Notes: a model not told the origin generated them from the sequence alone. 64,000 nt of DNA from Vombatus ursinus (GCF_900497805.2 NW_020954636.1:69618-133617), one strand, 5' to 3'. Shown: positions 1 through 15,305, numbered from the stretch's first letter. Program-made: numbers and translations.

Positions 1-395
1 TTGCTGGAACAGCTTAGAAATTTTGGGACATAGAAACAAATCATCTTCAACACCAAATCACAGCTCCCCAACAGTATATTACTGTGCCAGTTTTCCTGCA
101 GTTCCTCCAACATTTGTGATTTTCCTTTTTTGTCAACTTAGCCAATCCCATGAGAGATGCTTTAATTTTATTTCTCTGATTATTTAGTGATTTGGAACAT
201 TTTTATATGGCTATTGATAACATATTTCTTCCTTAGAAAATTGCTTATTCATATCCTTTGGCAATTTATCAATTGAGAATGGCTTTTATTATCATAAATT
301 TGAATCAGTTTCTTACATATCTTGGAAATGAGACCCTTATCAGAAAAACTCATTGAAAAGATTTTTCTCCCTGTTACCTGCTCATGAAAACTTTC
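1..395 (-). mobile_element. L1 LINE fragment (ORF2 C-terminal region)
   Basis: Reads as the reverse complement of the end of L1 ORF2. The same succession of phrases recurs in the other minus-strand L1 copies here at 5100-5560, 28800-29230 and 38290-38720, for example the CCAACATTTGTNATTTTCC stretch followed by a TTAGCCAAT stretch. It is old and diverged. The fragment runs off the left edge. It explains an apparent V-gene ending near 80-110 (see rejected list). Confidence 0.75.
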
Positions 396-514
396 TTAAA
401 CCACCCCACCCCCACCCCAGAAGCAAATACCTACCCCCTCCCCCTAATAATTACTTTATATGTATATATTACATATACTATTATGTATACTAACATATGT
501 ATGTGTTATTTCTC

Positions 515-640
515 AAGATAGAAATTAAGTTCCCTAAACACAAGGATTGTTTCATTTTTGTCTTTTTATCCTTATTATCTAACACAGTACCTGAAACACT
601 AGACACTGAATAAATGCTTGTATGATTAACAGATTGATTG
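515..640 (+). repeat. L2-like LINE 3' end
   Basis: Contains the pattern 'TAACACAGTACCTG ... GAATAAATGCTTGTATGATTAAC', which resembles the 3' end shared by L2 and MIR elements. It is short and diverged, so the family is tentative. The rest of 396-1010 holds C-rich and AT-rich unique-looking DNA and the CTCF-type motif listed next. Confidence 0.45.
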
Positions 641-762
641 ACTGACACAGTCTACTTTTCAGCCTTCTATATGATAGCACCTTCACTCTTCCTACCTGTT
701 TCCAGTCCCCAGTCTTTTTCACCCCTCTTCCTTTTTGAGGGTTTCTCTTTCTAGTTGGTTTT

Positions 763-776
763 CCACTAGGTGGCAG
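763..776 (+). promoter_or_regulatory. CTCF-type motif
   Basis: The 14 bases CCACTAGGTGGCAG match the core CTCF consensus (CCASYAGRKGGCRS) at every position. It lies about 1 kb upstream of the TRBV pseudogene, outside any SINE I can see. CTCF sites are known near V segments and at the trypsinogen boundary of mammalian TRB loci, so a role as a loop anchor is plausible. Binding is inferred, not shown. Confidence 0.6.
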
Positions 777-1014
777 TGGCACATTCTGAATTGTTTTTTT
801 TCCCACTTTCTCACTCCAGGTCCCTTAAATGATTCCATTTAAGACACAATAGGGTAAAGTGAATTTCAACTAAGTCAATCAAAGAATGAATGATGAAAAA
901 AATGTCTTTCTCAAGCAATGATTTTCCACAGACTTCTTGCTCTCCTGTTGTTAATCTAACTTCTAATGAGAACAATTATAATACATTAATAGTTTAGATT
1001 TAGAGGTTACAAAA

Positions 1015-1215
1015 TATGTTCCTCATAATCTTGTCAGATTTGTGGCACAATTATTATCATCCCTATTTTGTAGATGAATCAACTGAGTCTCAGAGATGAC
1101 ATTCGTGACTATAATCCCATAGTTGGAAAATAACAGAGTTAAAAAAAAAATCAGATCTTCTAATTCTAAATCCAGTGTATTTGCTAGTCTATCAGGTAGA
1201 GGCCTGGAGCACAAT
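1015..1215 (-). repeat. MIR-type SINE
   Basis: Reverse complement of a MIR/CORE-SINE body: 'TTTTGTAGATGAATCAACTGAG' is the diverged form of the usual 'GATGAGGAAACTGAG', followed by relics of the 'ACACAGC' and 'CAGATCTTCTAATTC' segments. Strongly diverged. Confidence 0.6.
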
Positions 1216-1349
1216 ACCCATATCTTTTTCAGAGTGAATGCTTATCTAATGCTTTATTGAATTAACCTGAATTGAACTAAAAAACTCAGGCATGCATGAT
1301 GGGCCTGAATCATTAGAGAAAGGGTATATATTAAGGACAAGGAAACAAC

Positions 1350-1610
1350 AATAACAATAACATTTATGTAACACTTTAAGGTTTGCAAAATACTTTCCAT
1401 ATATTATCTCATTTGATCCTCACAACAATCTTATTAGGTAATTGCTAGTCTTATCTCAATTTTACTGGTGGGGAAACTGAGGCACAGAAACTTTAAGTGA
1501 CTTGGCCAGGGTTACACATCTAGGAAATATTTGAAGTGGGGACTTGAACCCAGGTCTTCATCACCTCCAGTTCAGGATCCTAGCCACTATAACATGCTGC
1601 ATCTGATTAT
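1350..1610 (-). repeat. MIR/CORE-SINE
   Basis: A fairly complete minus-strand CORE-SINE: 'TTTGCAAAATACTTTCC', 'ATCTCATTTGATCCTCACAA', 'GGGGAAACTGAGGCACAGA', 'AAGTGACTTGGCCAGGGTT' and 'GACTTGAACCCAGGTCTTC' in order. It lies just upstream of the TRBV promoter. Confidence 0.75.
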
Positions 1611-1678
1611 ATACTGGGAATATAGAATCTAGCTCTCCCTAGAGGGATAATCCTGTGGCTGTGTGTACTCATGAGATG

Positions 1679-1688
1679 AGTGATGTCA
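1679..1688 (+). promoter_or_regulatory. TRBV promoter decamer
   Basis: AGTGATGTCA (continuing CA) matches the conserved CRE-like decamer of T-cell receptor V-beta promoters. It lies 111 bases upstream of the leader ATG at 1800, in the usual window for TRBV genes. This supports the V-gene call independently of the coding sequence. Confidence 0.75.
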
Positions 1689-1799
1689 CAAAAAGATCTT
1701 ACTTAGAAGGGCTGGCTAATTGTCAGAGAGTTAGACCTTCCTCCCACTGAGGCAGAACCCTGAGCTAGACACATGCTTCATTCATGCTCCAAACTCTCA

Positions 1800-2249
1800 A
1801 TGGACAACCACCGCCTCTTCTGTGCAATCTTTTATCTCTTAGGTGCAGGTGAGCTCTGGTCACTGATGCAAAGTCCCATTGCTAGGTCAGACCAGTTTCA
1901 GCTCCAATCTGTCTGAAACATCTCACTTCTTGGGTTTGTCTCCTTCTCTCATAGGCCTTATGAATGCCAGAGTCACCCAGACTCCCAAATACCTGATCAC
2001 AAGGACTGGTCAGGAAGTAATCTTGCAGTGTGAGTCAATGCCCACTTATGATGTCCTCTACTGGTACAGACAGAAAGCAGGGCAAAGGCTACAGTTCCTA
2101 TGTGACTTTAGGGATAAGAAAAAAAGTGGAATCAAAAGTGGATAAGTCTAGGTTTACAGCTAAATGGACCAATGACTCATCCTTCATTCTCAAGATTAGT
2201 TTCACTTAAGTCAAGACTTGGCTGTGTATCTCTGCGCCAGTTGCAAAGG
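1800..2249 (+). pseudogene. TRBV: T-cell receptor beta variable (TRBV) pseudogene
   Basis: A V-beta gene that would provide the variable domain of a T-cell receptor beta chain. The leader exon is 1800-1848 (MDNHRLFCAIFYLLGA), ending at a GT donor. The intron is about 106 bases. The V exon starts at 1955 after an AG acceptor. It reads NARVTQTPKYLI, then TGQEVILQCES (first Cys), then LYWYRQKAGQRLQFL (conserved Trp). The reading frame is lost near 2120-2145. The next segment, SRFTAKWTNDSSFILKIS, is in a second frame. The final DLAVYLCAS (second Cys) is in a third. There are therefore at least two frameshifts, and the intact open frame stops at 2145. Leader splice site, both cysteines and the RSS remain, so the loss may be fairly recent. 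The subgroup is not assignable by eye. It has the same orientation as the trypsinogens downstream. Confidence 0.87.
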
Positions 2250-2288
2250 CACAGTATCACGTGGTCTCCTCCTTGCTATGCACAAACC
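2250..2288 (+). promoter_or_regulatory. V-beta recombination signal (23-RSS)
   Basis: Directly after the CAS(C)KG end of the V exon: heptamer CACAGTA at 2250-2256, a 23-base spacer, and nonamer GCACAAACC at 2280-2288, which matches 7 of 9 positions of ACAAAAACC. Length and order are those of a V-beta RSS used by RAG1/RAG2. The signal looks usable although the V exon is broken. Confidence 0.75.
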
Positions 2289-2617
2289 CAGTACAGGAAA
2301 CAAGGAGATGGCATGCAGTTGGCTGGATGCAGAGTCATGACACAACCTGGGGGACCCTGGGGAGGCACCAGAGGACTAAGACATATGAAACCTAATGTAA
2401 GCATAGGCATGTATTTAGTCCTTTTTATTGGGATTTCAAGAAGTGAGAAAGCCCTCTGAGTAGGAGTTAACTGTTGTTAAATTAACCAGATGAAGATCCA
2501 TCCAATATTTCTATATTGTTCCAAATTCCAGCATCTTATTAACAAAGATCTAACTTGCAGAGTTTTTCAACAGCTTTCCTTAATTAATGTACATTATCGC
2601 TATGGCATTTTGATAAC

Positions 2618-2790
2618 TGGGGAGAGAGAGAGAAAGGGGGGAGGAATGAAGGAGGAAGGGAAGGAGAAAGAGAGAGAGAAAGAGAGAGAGAGAATGAGAG
2701 AGAGAGAGACAGAGAGAGAATGAGAGAGAAGGGAAGGGAAGGGAAGGGAGGGGAGGGGAGGGGAAGGGAAGAGAGGGGAAGGGAAAGGAG
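2618..2790 (+). repeat. Polypurine (GA)n / (GGGAA)n tract
   Basis: About 170 bases almost purely A and G on the plus strand, shifting from GAGA repeats to GGGAA/GGGGA repeats. Such mirror-like purine runs can form triplex DNA. The flanks 2290-2617 and 2790-2935 hold nothing I can name. Confidence 0.9.
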
Positions 2791-2935
2791 GGCAGAATTT
2801 GTCCTTCATTTGTTCTTAATGATCACACATTCTATTCTAAAGGCTCACAAATCATCTCTTTAGTAATGTGTTGTAGAATTTTGATATTAAGTAATATCTT
2901 ATTGATCAACAGTTTTGAAAATCCACATTTACTCT

Positions 2936-4475
2936 TTTAAAAAAGTTTTATTTACTCTTTCTTTTAAAAAAAAGTTTTATTAATTCTTTTTAGTTTTTAC
3001 ATTATATTCACTTTCTAATATTCTGAGCTGCCATTAAACCTTTCCTTCTAACGGTTGTAAGACAGACATCCAAGTCCCTACCAGTATTCTGACGTGCATA
3101 CTCTTTTCCTCTTTGTCTTGCACCATCCTCCCATAGAAAGAAGGTGGTAAAAGAAGTTTATTATTAATGGTATGGTTCCCATCTTTCCTTCTCAATTTCC
3201 CACTCCCAATCATAAGTTTTACTCTTTCTTTCATTTTAATTGCTACTTTACACTCCACCTTCTGGTACTGGAGTTTGTTTTGCTTATTACTACTCCCTCA
3301 CCTACCCTGTACTACCTCTTAAACTCCCCTGTCCCTGCTACCTCCTATTTCTGTATTGATTGATATTAATGTATTCCCATACTGCTTTTTGTATGTACAT
3401 GTTTGTTATTGTGTGTATGAGTGTGTGTCTGTGTATGCACTCAACTTTCATTTCTAGCTCAGAGGAAAGTGAGGTTCATGGTATGTTTATTCACCTACTT
3501 CTTTCTCCATGTTTGAATAGTCATCATTTCATGTACTGCTATTATATGAGACAAGGTCCTTCCCCTTCCTCACTTCCCCTGGTATATTCTTATATTTAAC
3601 CTATTTTTTTCTCCTAAGACCATCAAAAAAGAATAATGCCAACCCTAGAACTTTGCCAGTCTTATTTTATCTTTGAGTCTTCAAAACCTTAGGGTTCTGA
3701 GAAGGTGCTTGTTTTTATTTTTCTCCTATGAGAATGTAAATGATTCGTCATAATAGAATCACAAGTATACTTACTTTTCTATATTTCTCAACATCTATAT
3801 AGGCATTTCAAATTTTCTGCTGAGTTTGACTTTCATTAGGAACCCATGGAACCCATCACTTTTTTTAAAATCCATTTTTTCTCTTGCCTTTTCCATTATA
3901 TTCCAGGCTCTCTTCTCCTTTATTTGGTAGCTGTCAGATCTTGTGCGATGCTGACTTCAGATTCTTAGCAATATAACTCTTTCTCTCTGGTTGCTGCTGG
4001 TATTTCTTCTTTCATCTGGAATCTCTGGATTTATGGTTATGACACCCTTAGGAGTTTTTTGTTTTAGTGTTTCTTTAAGGAGTCAGTTGGTGGGTTCCTT
4101 CTATTTTCATTCTTCCCTCTGTTTCTAATAGATTTGTGCAGTTTTCATTGGTGGTTTCTTTAAATTTGGTATGTAAGCTTTTTTGGGGGGGGAGAAGGGT
4201 CATGATTTTCACAATAATGATTTTTATGTGTTCTCTCATTGACCTACTTTCCAAACAGTTGTTTTTGATAGTATATATACTTTTATTTTCTTCAGTTTTT
4301 AAATTTTTTATCTTGTTTTAATATTTATTAATATTGTGTTTACTATTATGGTAGTAATATTTTAGTATTTGATAATGTTTCATGGAGTCATTGCTTTATA
4401 TTTGGCTTCTTATAATTTTCTAAGTGACTGATTCTCCTTGCCATTCTTTCCTCTCTGTCCTTTCCTTGAATATTA
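2936..4475 (-). mobile_element. Old L1/HAL1-like LINE (ORF1 part, no ORF2 seen)
   Basis: Begins with T-rich sequence like a reversed LINE poly(A) end and continues as pyrimidine-rich DNA like the ORF1-ORF2 spacer of the L1 copies elsewhere here. It ends (about 3840-4130) in diverged reverse-complement ORF1, with the 'GTAGCTGTCAGATCTTGTGCG' type of segment seen again in the ORF1 parts at 30480 and 55610. I find no reverse-transcriptase part. It could be an ORF1-only half-L1 or an internally deleted L1. Very degenerate. Confidence 0.5.
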
Positions 4476-4477
4476 CA

Positions 4478-7438
4478 TCCCCTTTTTTTTACATTTTTAT
4501 TTAAAGTTTTGAGTTCCAAATTCTTTCCCTTCCTCCATCCCCTTCCCTGAGATGATAAGGAATCAGGTATAGGTTACACATGTGCAATTATGTAAAATAT
4601 ATAACTATTACTCATTTTGTACAAGAAGACTGAAAAAAAGGAAAGAAAGTAACTGAAAAAGAGCATGCTTCAGTCTGTATTCAAACACTATCAGTTCTTT
4701 CTCTGTAGGAAGATAGAATGCTTTATCATGAGTCCTTGGGGATTGTCTTGGATCATTGCATTGCTGAGAAGAGCTAAGTCATTCACGAATCTTCATTGAA
4801 CAATACTGCTATTTGTATGTACAATGTTCTCTTGGTTTTGTTCACTTTACTATACATCAGTTCATATAAGTCTTTCCAGGATTTTCTGAAATCATCCTGC
4901 TTGTCATTTCATATAGCACAATAATATTCCATTACAATCATATACCACACCTTGTTTAGCCATTCTTCAAATGATGGGTGTTCCTTTGATTTCCAATTCT
5001 TAGCCACCACAGAAAGAACTGCCATAAATATTTTTGTACAAATATATCCTTTTCCCTTTATTTGGAAGTCTTTGGGATATAGACTAGCAGTGGTATTGCT
5101 GGATCAAAGGATATGCACAGTTTTAAAGCCCTTTGGGAGTAATACCAAATTACTCTCCAGAATTGTTGAATCAGTTCACAAAACCACTAACAGTGCATTT
5201 TTAGTGTCCCGATTTTCCCACATCCCCTCCAACATCCAACATTTTCCTTTTTTGTCATATTAGCCACTCTGATGGGTGTGAGGGGGTACCTCAAAGTTGT
5301 TTTAATTTGCATTTCCCCAATCAATAGTGATATAGAACATTTTTTCATATGGCTATAGATAACTTTGATTTCTTTGTTTGAAAACTGCCTGTTTGTGTCC
5401 TTTGACCATTTATCAATTGGGGAAAGACTTGCATTTTTATAAATTTGACTCAGTTCCCTATATGTTTGAGAAATGAAGCCTTTATCAGAGATATTTTTTG
5501 CAAGAGCATTTTCCCATTTTTCTATGTTCCTTATAATTTTGGTTGCATTGGCTTTATTGTGCAAAAACTATTTAATTTTATATAATCCCAGTTATCTAGT
5601 TTACATTTTGTATTGCTCTCTATAACTTCTTTGATCCTAAGTTTTCCCCTTATCCATAAATCTGACAGATAAACTTTGCATGCTCTTTTAATTTGCTTAG
5701 TGTATCACTCGTTAAGTGCAAATCATGTACCCACTTTGATCTTACCTTGGTATATGGTGTGAAATGTTGGTCTATACCTACTATGCCATGCTGTTTTCTA
5801 GTTTTCCCAGCAGTTTTTGTCAAATAATGAGTTTTTGTTCCAAAAGCTTGGATCTTTGGGTTTAACATATACTAGATTATTGTAGTCATTTAATATAATG
5901 TAATTTGTAACTAATCTATTCCATTGATCCACCAATCTTTTTCTTAGCCAGTACCAAATTATTTTGATAATTACTGCTTTATAATACAGTTTGAGATCTG
6001 GTATGGCTACAACACCTACTTTCACATTTTTTTTTTCACTGATTCCCTCAATATCCTTGAGCTTTTGTTCTTCCAGATGAATTCTGTTATATTTTTTTCT
6101 AACTCTGTGAAGTAATTTTCCTGATAGTTTGATTGGTATGGCACTGAATAAATAGATTAATTTAGGTAGAATTGTCATTTTTATTATATAGGCTCAGCCT
6201 ACTCATGAGCAATTAATATTTTTTCCAGTTGTTTTGATCTGACTTTATTTCTTTGAAGTGTTTTATAGTTGTGTTCATACAGTTCTTAGGTTTGTCTTGG
6301 CAGGTAGATTCGCAAGTATTTTATATTGTCTATGGTTATTTTAAATAGAATTTCTCTTTCTATCTCTTGCTGTTGGACTTTGTTGGCAATATATAGAAAT
6401 GCTGATGATTTATGTGGGTTTATTTTGTATCCTGTAACTTTGCTAAAGATGTTAATAATTTCAAGCAGTTTTTTTTAGTTGATTCTCTAGGATTTTCTAA
6501 GTATAATATTGTTATCATCTGCAAAGAGTGATATTTTTGTTTCCTCATTGCCTGCTCTAATTCCTTTAATTTCTTCTCCTCTCATTGCTATGCCTAACAT
6601 TTCTAGTGTAATATTAAATAATAAAGTTGATAATGGGCATCCTTGCTTCACCCCTGATTGTATTGGGAAGGCTCCTAGCTTATCTTCATTACAGATAATG
6701 CTTGCTGATGGTTTTAGATAAATATTACTTATCATTTTAAGGTAAGCTCCATTTATTCCTATGCTCTCTAGTGTTTTTAATAGGAATGGTTATTGTATTT
6801 TCTTGAAGGCATTTTCTGCATCTATTGAGATTATCATATGATTTCTGTTGATTTTGTTATTGACATAGTCAATTATGCTGAGAGTTTTCCTAATATCAAA
6901 CCAGCCCTGCATTCCTGGTATAAATCCCACCTGGTCATAGTATATGATCCTTGTGATGTATTACTGTAATCTCTTTGCTAGTATTTTATTTAAAATTTTT
7001 GCATCACTATTCAGTAGGGAAATTGGTCTATAATTTTCTTTCTCTGTTATGGCTCTTCTTGGATTGCATATCAGCACCATATTTGTGTCATAAAAGGAAT
7101 TAAGAAGGGCTCCTTTGCCAAGTTTTTCAAATAGTTTATATAGTATTGGGATTAATTGGTCTTTAAATATTTGGTAGAATTCACTTGTGAATCCATTTGG
7201 TCTAAGGGATTTTTTTCTTAGGAAATTCATTGAAGACTTGTTCGATTTCTTTTTCTAACATTGGGTTATTTAAGTATTTTATTTCTTCTATTAATCTGAG
7301 TAATTTATATTTTTGTAGGTATTCATCTGTTTCATTTAGATTGTCAAATTTATTGGCATATAATTGGGCAAAATAGCTCCTAACAATTGTCTTAATCTCC
7401 TCTTCTAACTTTTCCAGAATTTTATTCACCTCTTACTC
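4478..7438 (-). mobile_element. L1 LINE, 5'-truncated, ORF2 remnant
   Basis: Minus-strand L1. The 3' end is at 4478-4560, with a poly(T) run then the TTTGAGTTCCAAATTCTTTCC type 3'UTR. ORF2 is broken into several open pieces: a C-terminal piece at 5187-5564, one at 5798-6178, the reverse-transcriptase core at 6487-6735 ([10 protein letters not shown] and [11 protein letters not shown], the FADD catalytic motif), 6961-7230 ([10 protein letters not shown]) and 7202-7429. The 5' end stops inside ORF2 at about 7438, where it abuts a SINE remnant. Non-functional. Confidence 0.9.
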
Positions 7439-7439
7439 A

Positions 7440-7556
7440 ATTCTGCGTCATCTATAAAATGATCTGGAAAAAGAAATAGCAAACTATCTTTTCCACTAAA
7501 ATCCCAAGTGGGGTCAGGAAGAGCCAGACATGACTGAAATGACTGAACCAACAACA
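7440..7556 (+). repeat. WSINE1-type SINE, 3' half
   Basis: Has the 'ATGATCTGGAAAAAGAAATAGC ... GGGGTCAGGAAGAGCCAGACATGACTGAAATGACTG' end of the tRNA-derived marsupial SINE. The matching unit 2 copy is complete (43107-43365). Here the 5' half is missing and the L1 3'-to-5' junction takes its place. The following DNA to 8284 is shared flank with no gene seen. Confidence 0.8.
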
Positions 7557-8284
7557 GCTTATGAGTCAACTACAAGGAATGATTAAAGAGCATGTGATAC
7601 AGCCAGGGAAAATAAAGGGGAGGTAGACCAAGTTTCAGCACTTTTCAAGGAAAAAGGGTCAGAAAAACAAAATGGCCACTGGCATAGAGCCAGCTCATTT
7701 TTCTGACTGTCCTCAACCCTTGTCCCTGTTTTGTTCTGGCCACACCTCTCACTTCTTGCTGCCACATACTTTCACTGCTTCCATTGGGGTCTGTTCGTGT
7801 CCAAAAGGAGTGACCTTTCTCTTAAAGACTTATCCTGAAAAAAAAACACTTGTTGAGTGTTTTTACTTACTTACTTATACTGCCTCTGTGTCAGTGACTA
7901 TTTTTTTTCTCTCACTCCTCTTTTATTTTTGAAAAGCCCTACTCCATCTCCTTCTTTTAATCAACTCCCCCATAGCTGATCTCCATTCTGCCAACCCATC
8001 CACTTTGGCTCTTCCCATCATTTCCTCAGTTTCAAAAGCTAATGGGTATTGCTAAGGGGATGATCCTGCCAGCTGTGAAGGAGAGTCAAAGCATCACCAT
8101 AACTATCACCATCTCTCCTTGTTTCTACAAATGCCTCATACTCACTATTTCTTACAAAGTAGAAGTATTCCAAGACTTTCACATATTATAGTTTATTCAA
8201 TCTCCCTGATCAATGGATATCTACCTCGTTCCTCTTTTCACACTTTTCTTTGTTGCTACAAAAATCATTCTGGAATTTAAAAAA

Positions 8285-8500
8285 AAATAGAATCATAGAT
8301 TTACAACTGCAAAAGACCCTAGGAGTCATCTAGTTCAGCCTCCTCATTTCCCAGATGAGGAACCTGAGTCAAAAAAAGATGAAGTAGTTTGCTTATGGTC
8401 ACACAATGAATAAGTAGCAGAGGTGGGTTTTGAATGAAGATTCCTCTGATTCCAAATCTCTTTCTATTGCTCCATACTGTATCTCTTTGCACCTTTCTGG
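8285..8500 (-). repeat. MIR-like/ancient SINE
   Basis: Diverged repeat with 'GAATCATAGATTTACAACTG', 'AGGAGTCATCTAGTTCAGCC', 'CCAGATGAGGAACCTGAG' and 'TGGTCACACAATGAATAAG' in order, the layout of an old MIR-related SINE on the minus strand. Subfamily uncertain. Confidence 0.55.
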
Positions 8501-8699
8501 AATGTTGGAATGACATTGAAGAAACTCTGGGCTTCTGATATCACTCTTGTTCCTCATGATTCCTCAAAGATTCACAACGAAGTAGCTTTTTAATTACATC
8601 TACACACAACTGGGATATATTTCCCTGGTGATAGTGCATTTAAACACATTTAAAGTGATTAGAACACAGCTAAGGAATCTAAGAGAAGGACTTGATGGA

Positions 8700-9330
8700 A
8701 AACAGATATGTTCCTTGGAGGGATGCAGCCTATGGAAATACTCATCTTCAGAGATAGCAGCCATAGATATCCATTGGCAGAGTAGCTAATCCATGTTTAG
8801 AGAAGGGAATCAAATCCAGAAAAGGAAGGAACTACATGATTTCCAGAGATGGCAGCAACTAGAAGCAATGGTGGAGCAATACGAATTCCTAGATGAAGCT
8901 TCCCAAAAAGAAGAAAAGATTAACTTGAATTTCAAAAGCAACATTATTGGAGAGAAATGGGGAAATGAAATGACCTCTACAGAGAGAAGGAGAACAAGAA
9001 AGGTCAACCATGAAGTAGTTTAGCAATATGGACTCTTTGCTATATAATTATTGCAGGTTAGTTGGCTTGTACTTCTCCAGTAGGAAGAGGATTGACATTC
9101 TAAGAACTCATCTATTTCCCATCAGATGAAGTCTCAACTACGGTATGGTACTTCAAATAAGGAATGCTATGGTCATCTCCACTGGAGACTTGATGCTCAG
9201 AGGAGGAAAAGAGAGTTAACTTGAATGTTTATGGGTTCCTGTCAGTTTTCTGAGTATTTTTTATTTTCTGTGGAGTGAAATAAAGTGTTGTGTCTTCTAT
9301 TGCTAACTTGACAGTTACATGACACTTCTT
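8700..9330 (+). other. Duplicated block of unknown nature, shared with unit 3
   Basis: About 600 bases match 56820-57350 well. Shared items are GGAGCAATACGAATTCCTA versus GAGCAATACAAATTCCTA, GAAGCTTCCCAAA, GGAGAGAA(A/G)T, TTTGCTATA, and an end that keeps AATAAA (9279-9284 and 57309-57314) followed by GT-rich DNA. An open frame at 8793-9023 (76 residues) has a partly similar counterpart at 56892-57122, but I recognise no protein family. It could be an old terminal exon, a retrocopy or a transposon relic. Confidence 0.4.
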
Positions 9331-9429
9331 TCTGAAAAGAAACTGAAGACATACATATAAATCTACAGAGACCTGGACATAAGATACATTCTGGGGTTCC
9401 TAAGGAAAACACTGGTAGGGAGTGTGAGG

Positions 9430-9960
9430 GTCAAATAAGCCAATATTCTGAGGTTGCAAGGTTTACACTGGGTCATACCATGAGACAAAGGATGTTTGAA
9501 GAGGTGCCTCTAAGACTGAATCATGTCTGGGTAAATCCAGAGCAAGGGATACTAGAACATGGATTATATATGTTCTCATGCAGGTATTTGAAAAAAATCA
9601 ACAGGGCCAAGGACAGAGCCCCAACATCTTCCTTTAAATATCTCCTTTCAACTTGATCTTTGTCTAGTTCAAAAGTCACCTAACCAAATTATCATCTAGT
9701 CTAAGTATTTCCATTTTATTCATCTGATGGTACATGGTAAATGCTTGAAAGATATTGTCAAATACTTTGTAAAAATCAAGGTGTTCCATTGTGATTTCTT
9801 CACAATTATTCTAGTAATTGTCCAAAAAAGCCTAAAAAAAATTGAGATTAGTACAGTGTATATTCTGAGAAAAAACTATGCTGGCTGAATGTGATCACCA
9901 CTTTCAAAAACCATTATTTTAACAACGCCTTCTAGAATTTTCTAGGAACTGAGTTTCTTA
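9430..9960 (-). mobile_element. CR1/L3-type LINE remnant
   Basis: The reverse complement shows a diverged CR1/L3 ORF2 reverse-transcriptase region: a '...GGGGCTCTGTCCTTGGCCCT' stretch (the usual GSVLGP box) and, 3' of the box in the plus strand, relics of the 'AAFDxV' box. A matching copy is in unit 3 at 57480-57960, so the insertion predates the duplication. 9960-10570 is shared upstream flank with no further feature. Confidence 0.5.
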
Positions 9961-10572
9961 TTGGCCTGTAGTTACATGTCACCCACCCTCAGATGCACAG
10001 AGCTTGAATTCACAAGCTGAGGTTCCTAAGCTGGCCTGGTAATAATTTCTAAACTCCATTCAACTTTGGTTTTTATTTCTTCAAGATCTAGAATTTGTCC
10101 TAGGACAATACCCCTTCTGTTTAGGGGTAGAAACATGAACAGAGTGACTCATAGAACCCCCAGGAGCCCTGAGTAAAGGAATCTATTACTAAACCAAACC
10201 ACAACTTCCTTCTTGTTCTGTTTAGATATGGTCAGATAATATTCCCCATACCACTTTAATACCAAGACGTTGGGCTTGTAGAGTGGGGAGACTGAGGACA
10301 CTGGTGCTCTCTCTTCCTGCACCTTTTTCTCTTCCTCATCCTTCTCCTCCTCCCTCCTTCAAATATCTATACCATCACAAGTTTATCCTGCAAGAGCATA
10401 GACCACCAGAGAAACCCTCAATTCTCCTGTAAAGAAACTCCCATTCTCTCCACTCAGTTAACTCTCACAGGTATTAATATTTGGAATGCCCATGGAAATT
10501 TCTTTATCATTTAAAAGCTCTTTATCTATGAAAAAGTTAAAAGTAGGAGAACTGACACAAGATGGTAGGGAA

Positions 10573-10663
10573 GGGAAACGTGGCAGGTGTGTGGGGTGGG
10601 TGGGAAGAAAGAGGTGACCTTCTGCTTTGCAAACACTTTCAATACCCCCACAAGAATATAAAA
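10573..10663 (+). promoter_or_regulatory. Trypsinogen gene 1 promoter (PTF1-like site and TATA box)
   Basis: GGGAAACGTGGCAGGTG at 10573-10589 is, on the other strand, CACCTG-N5-TTTCCC. This is the E-box plus TC-box of the PTF1 complex that drives pancreatic acinar enzyme genes. TATAAAA lies at 10657-10663, 45 bases before the ATG, so transcription should start near 10685-10690. The same motif pair sits at equal spacing in the other two units. Confidence 0.75.
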
Positions 10664-10707
10664 AAAACTGAGGGCCTCCATCCAAAAGTCAACCAAACTC
10701 TGTCAAC

Positions 10708-15305
<4,598 letters not shown>

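Noticed and set aside
60-115. Apparent end of a second V-beta gene (a frame reading TVYYCASF)
   Set aside because: The bases align with the L1 ORF2 segment that reads AACTCCACCAACAGTGCATTAGTGTCCCA in other copies, and the following bases continue as L1. No RSS follows. The resemblance is chance.
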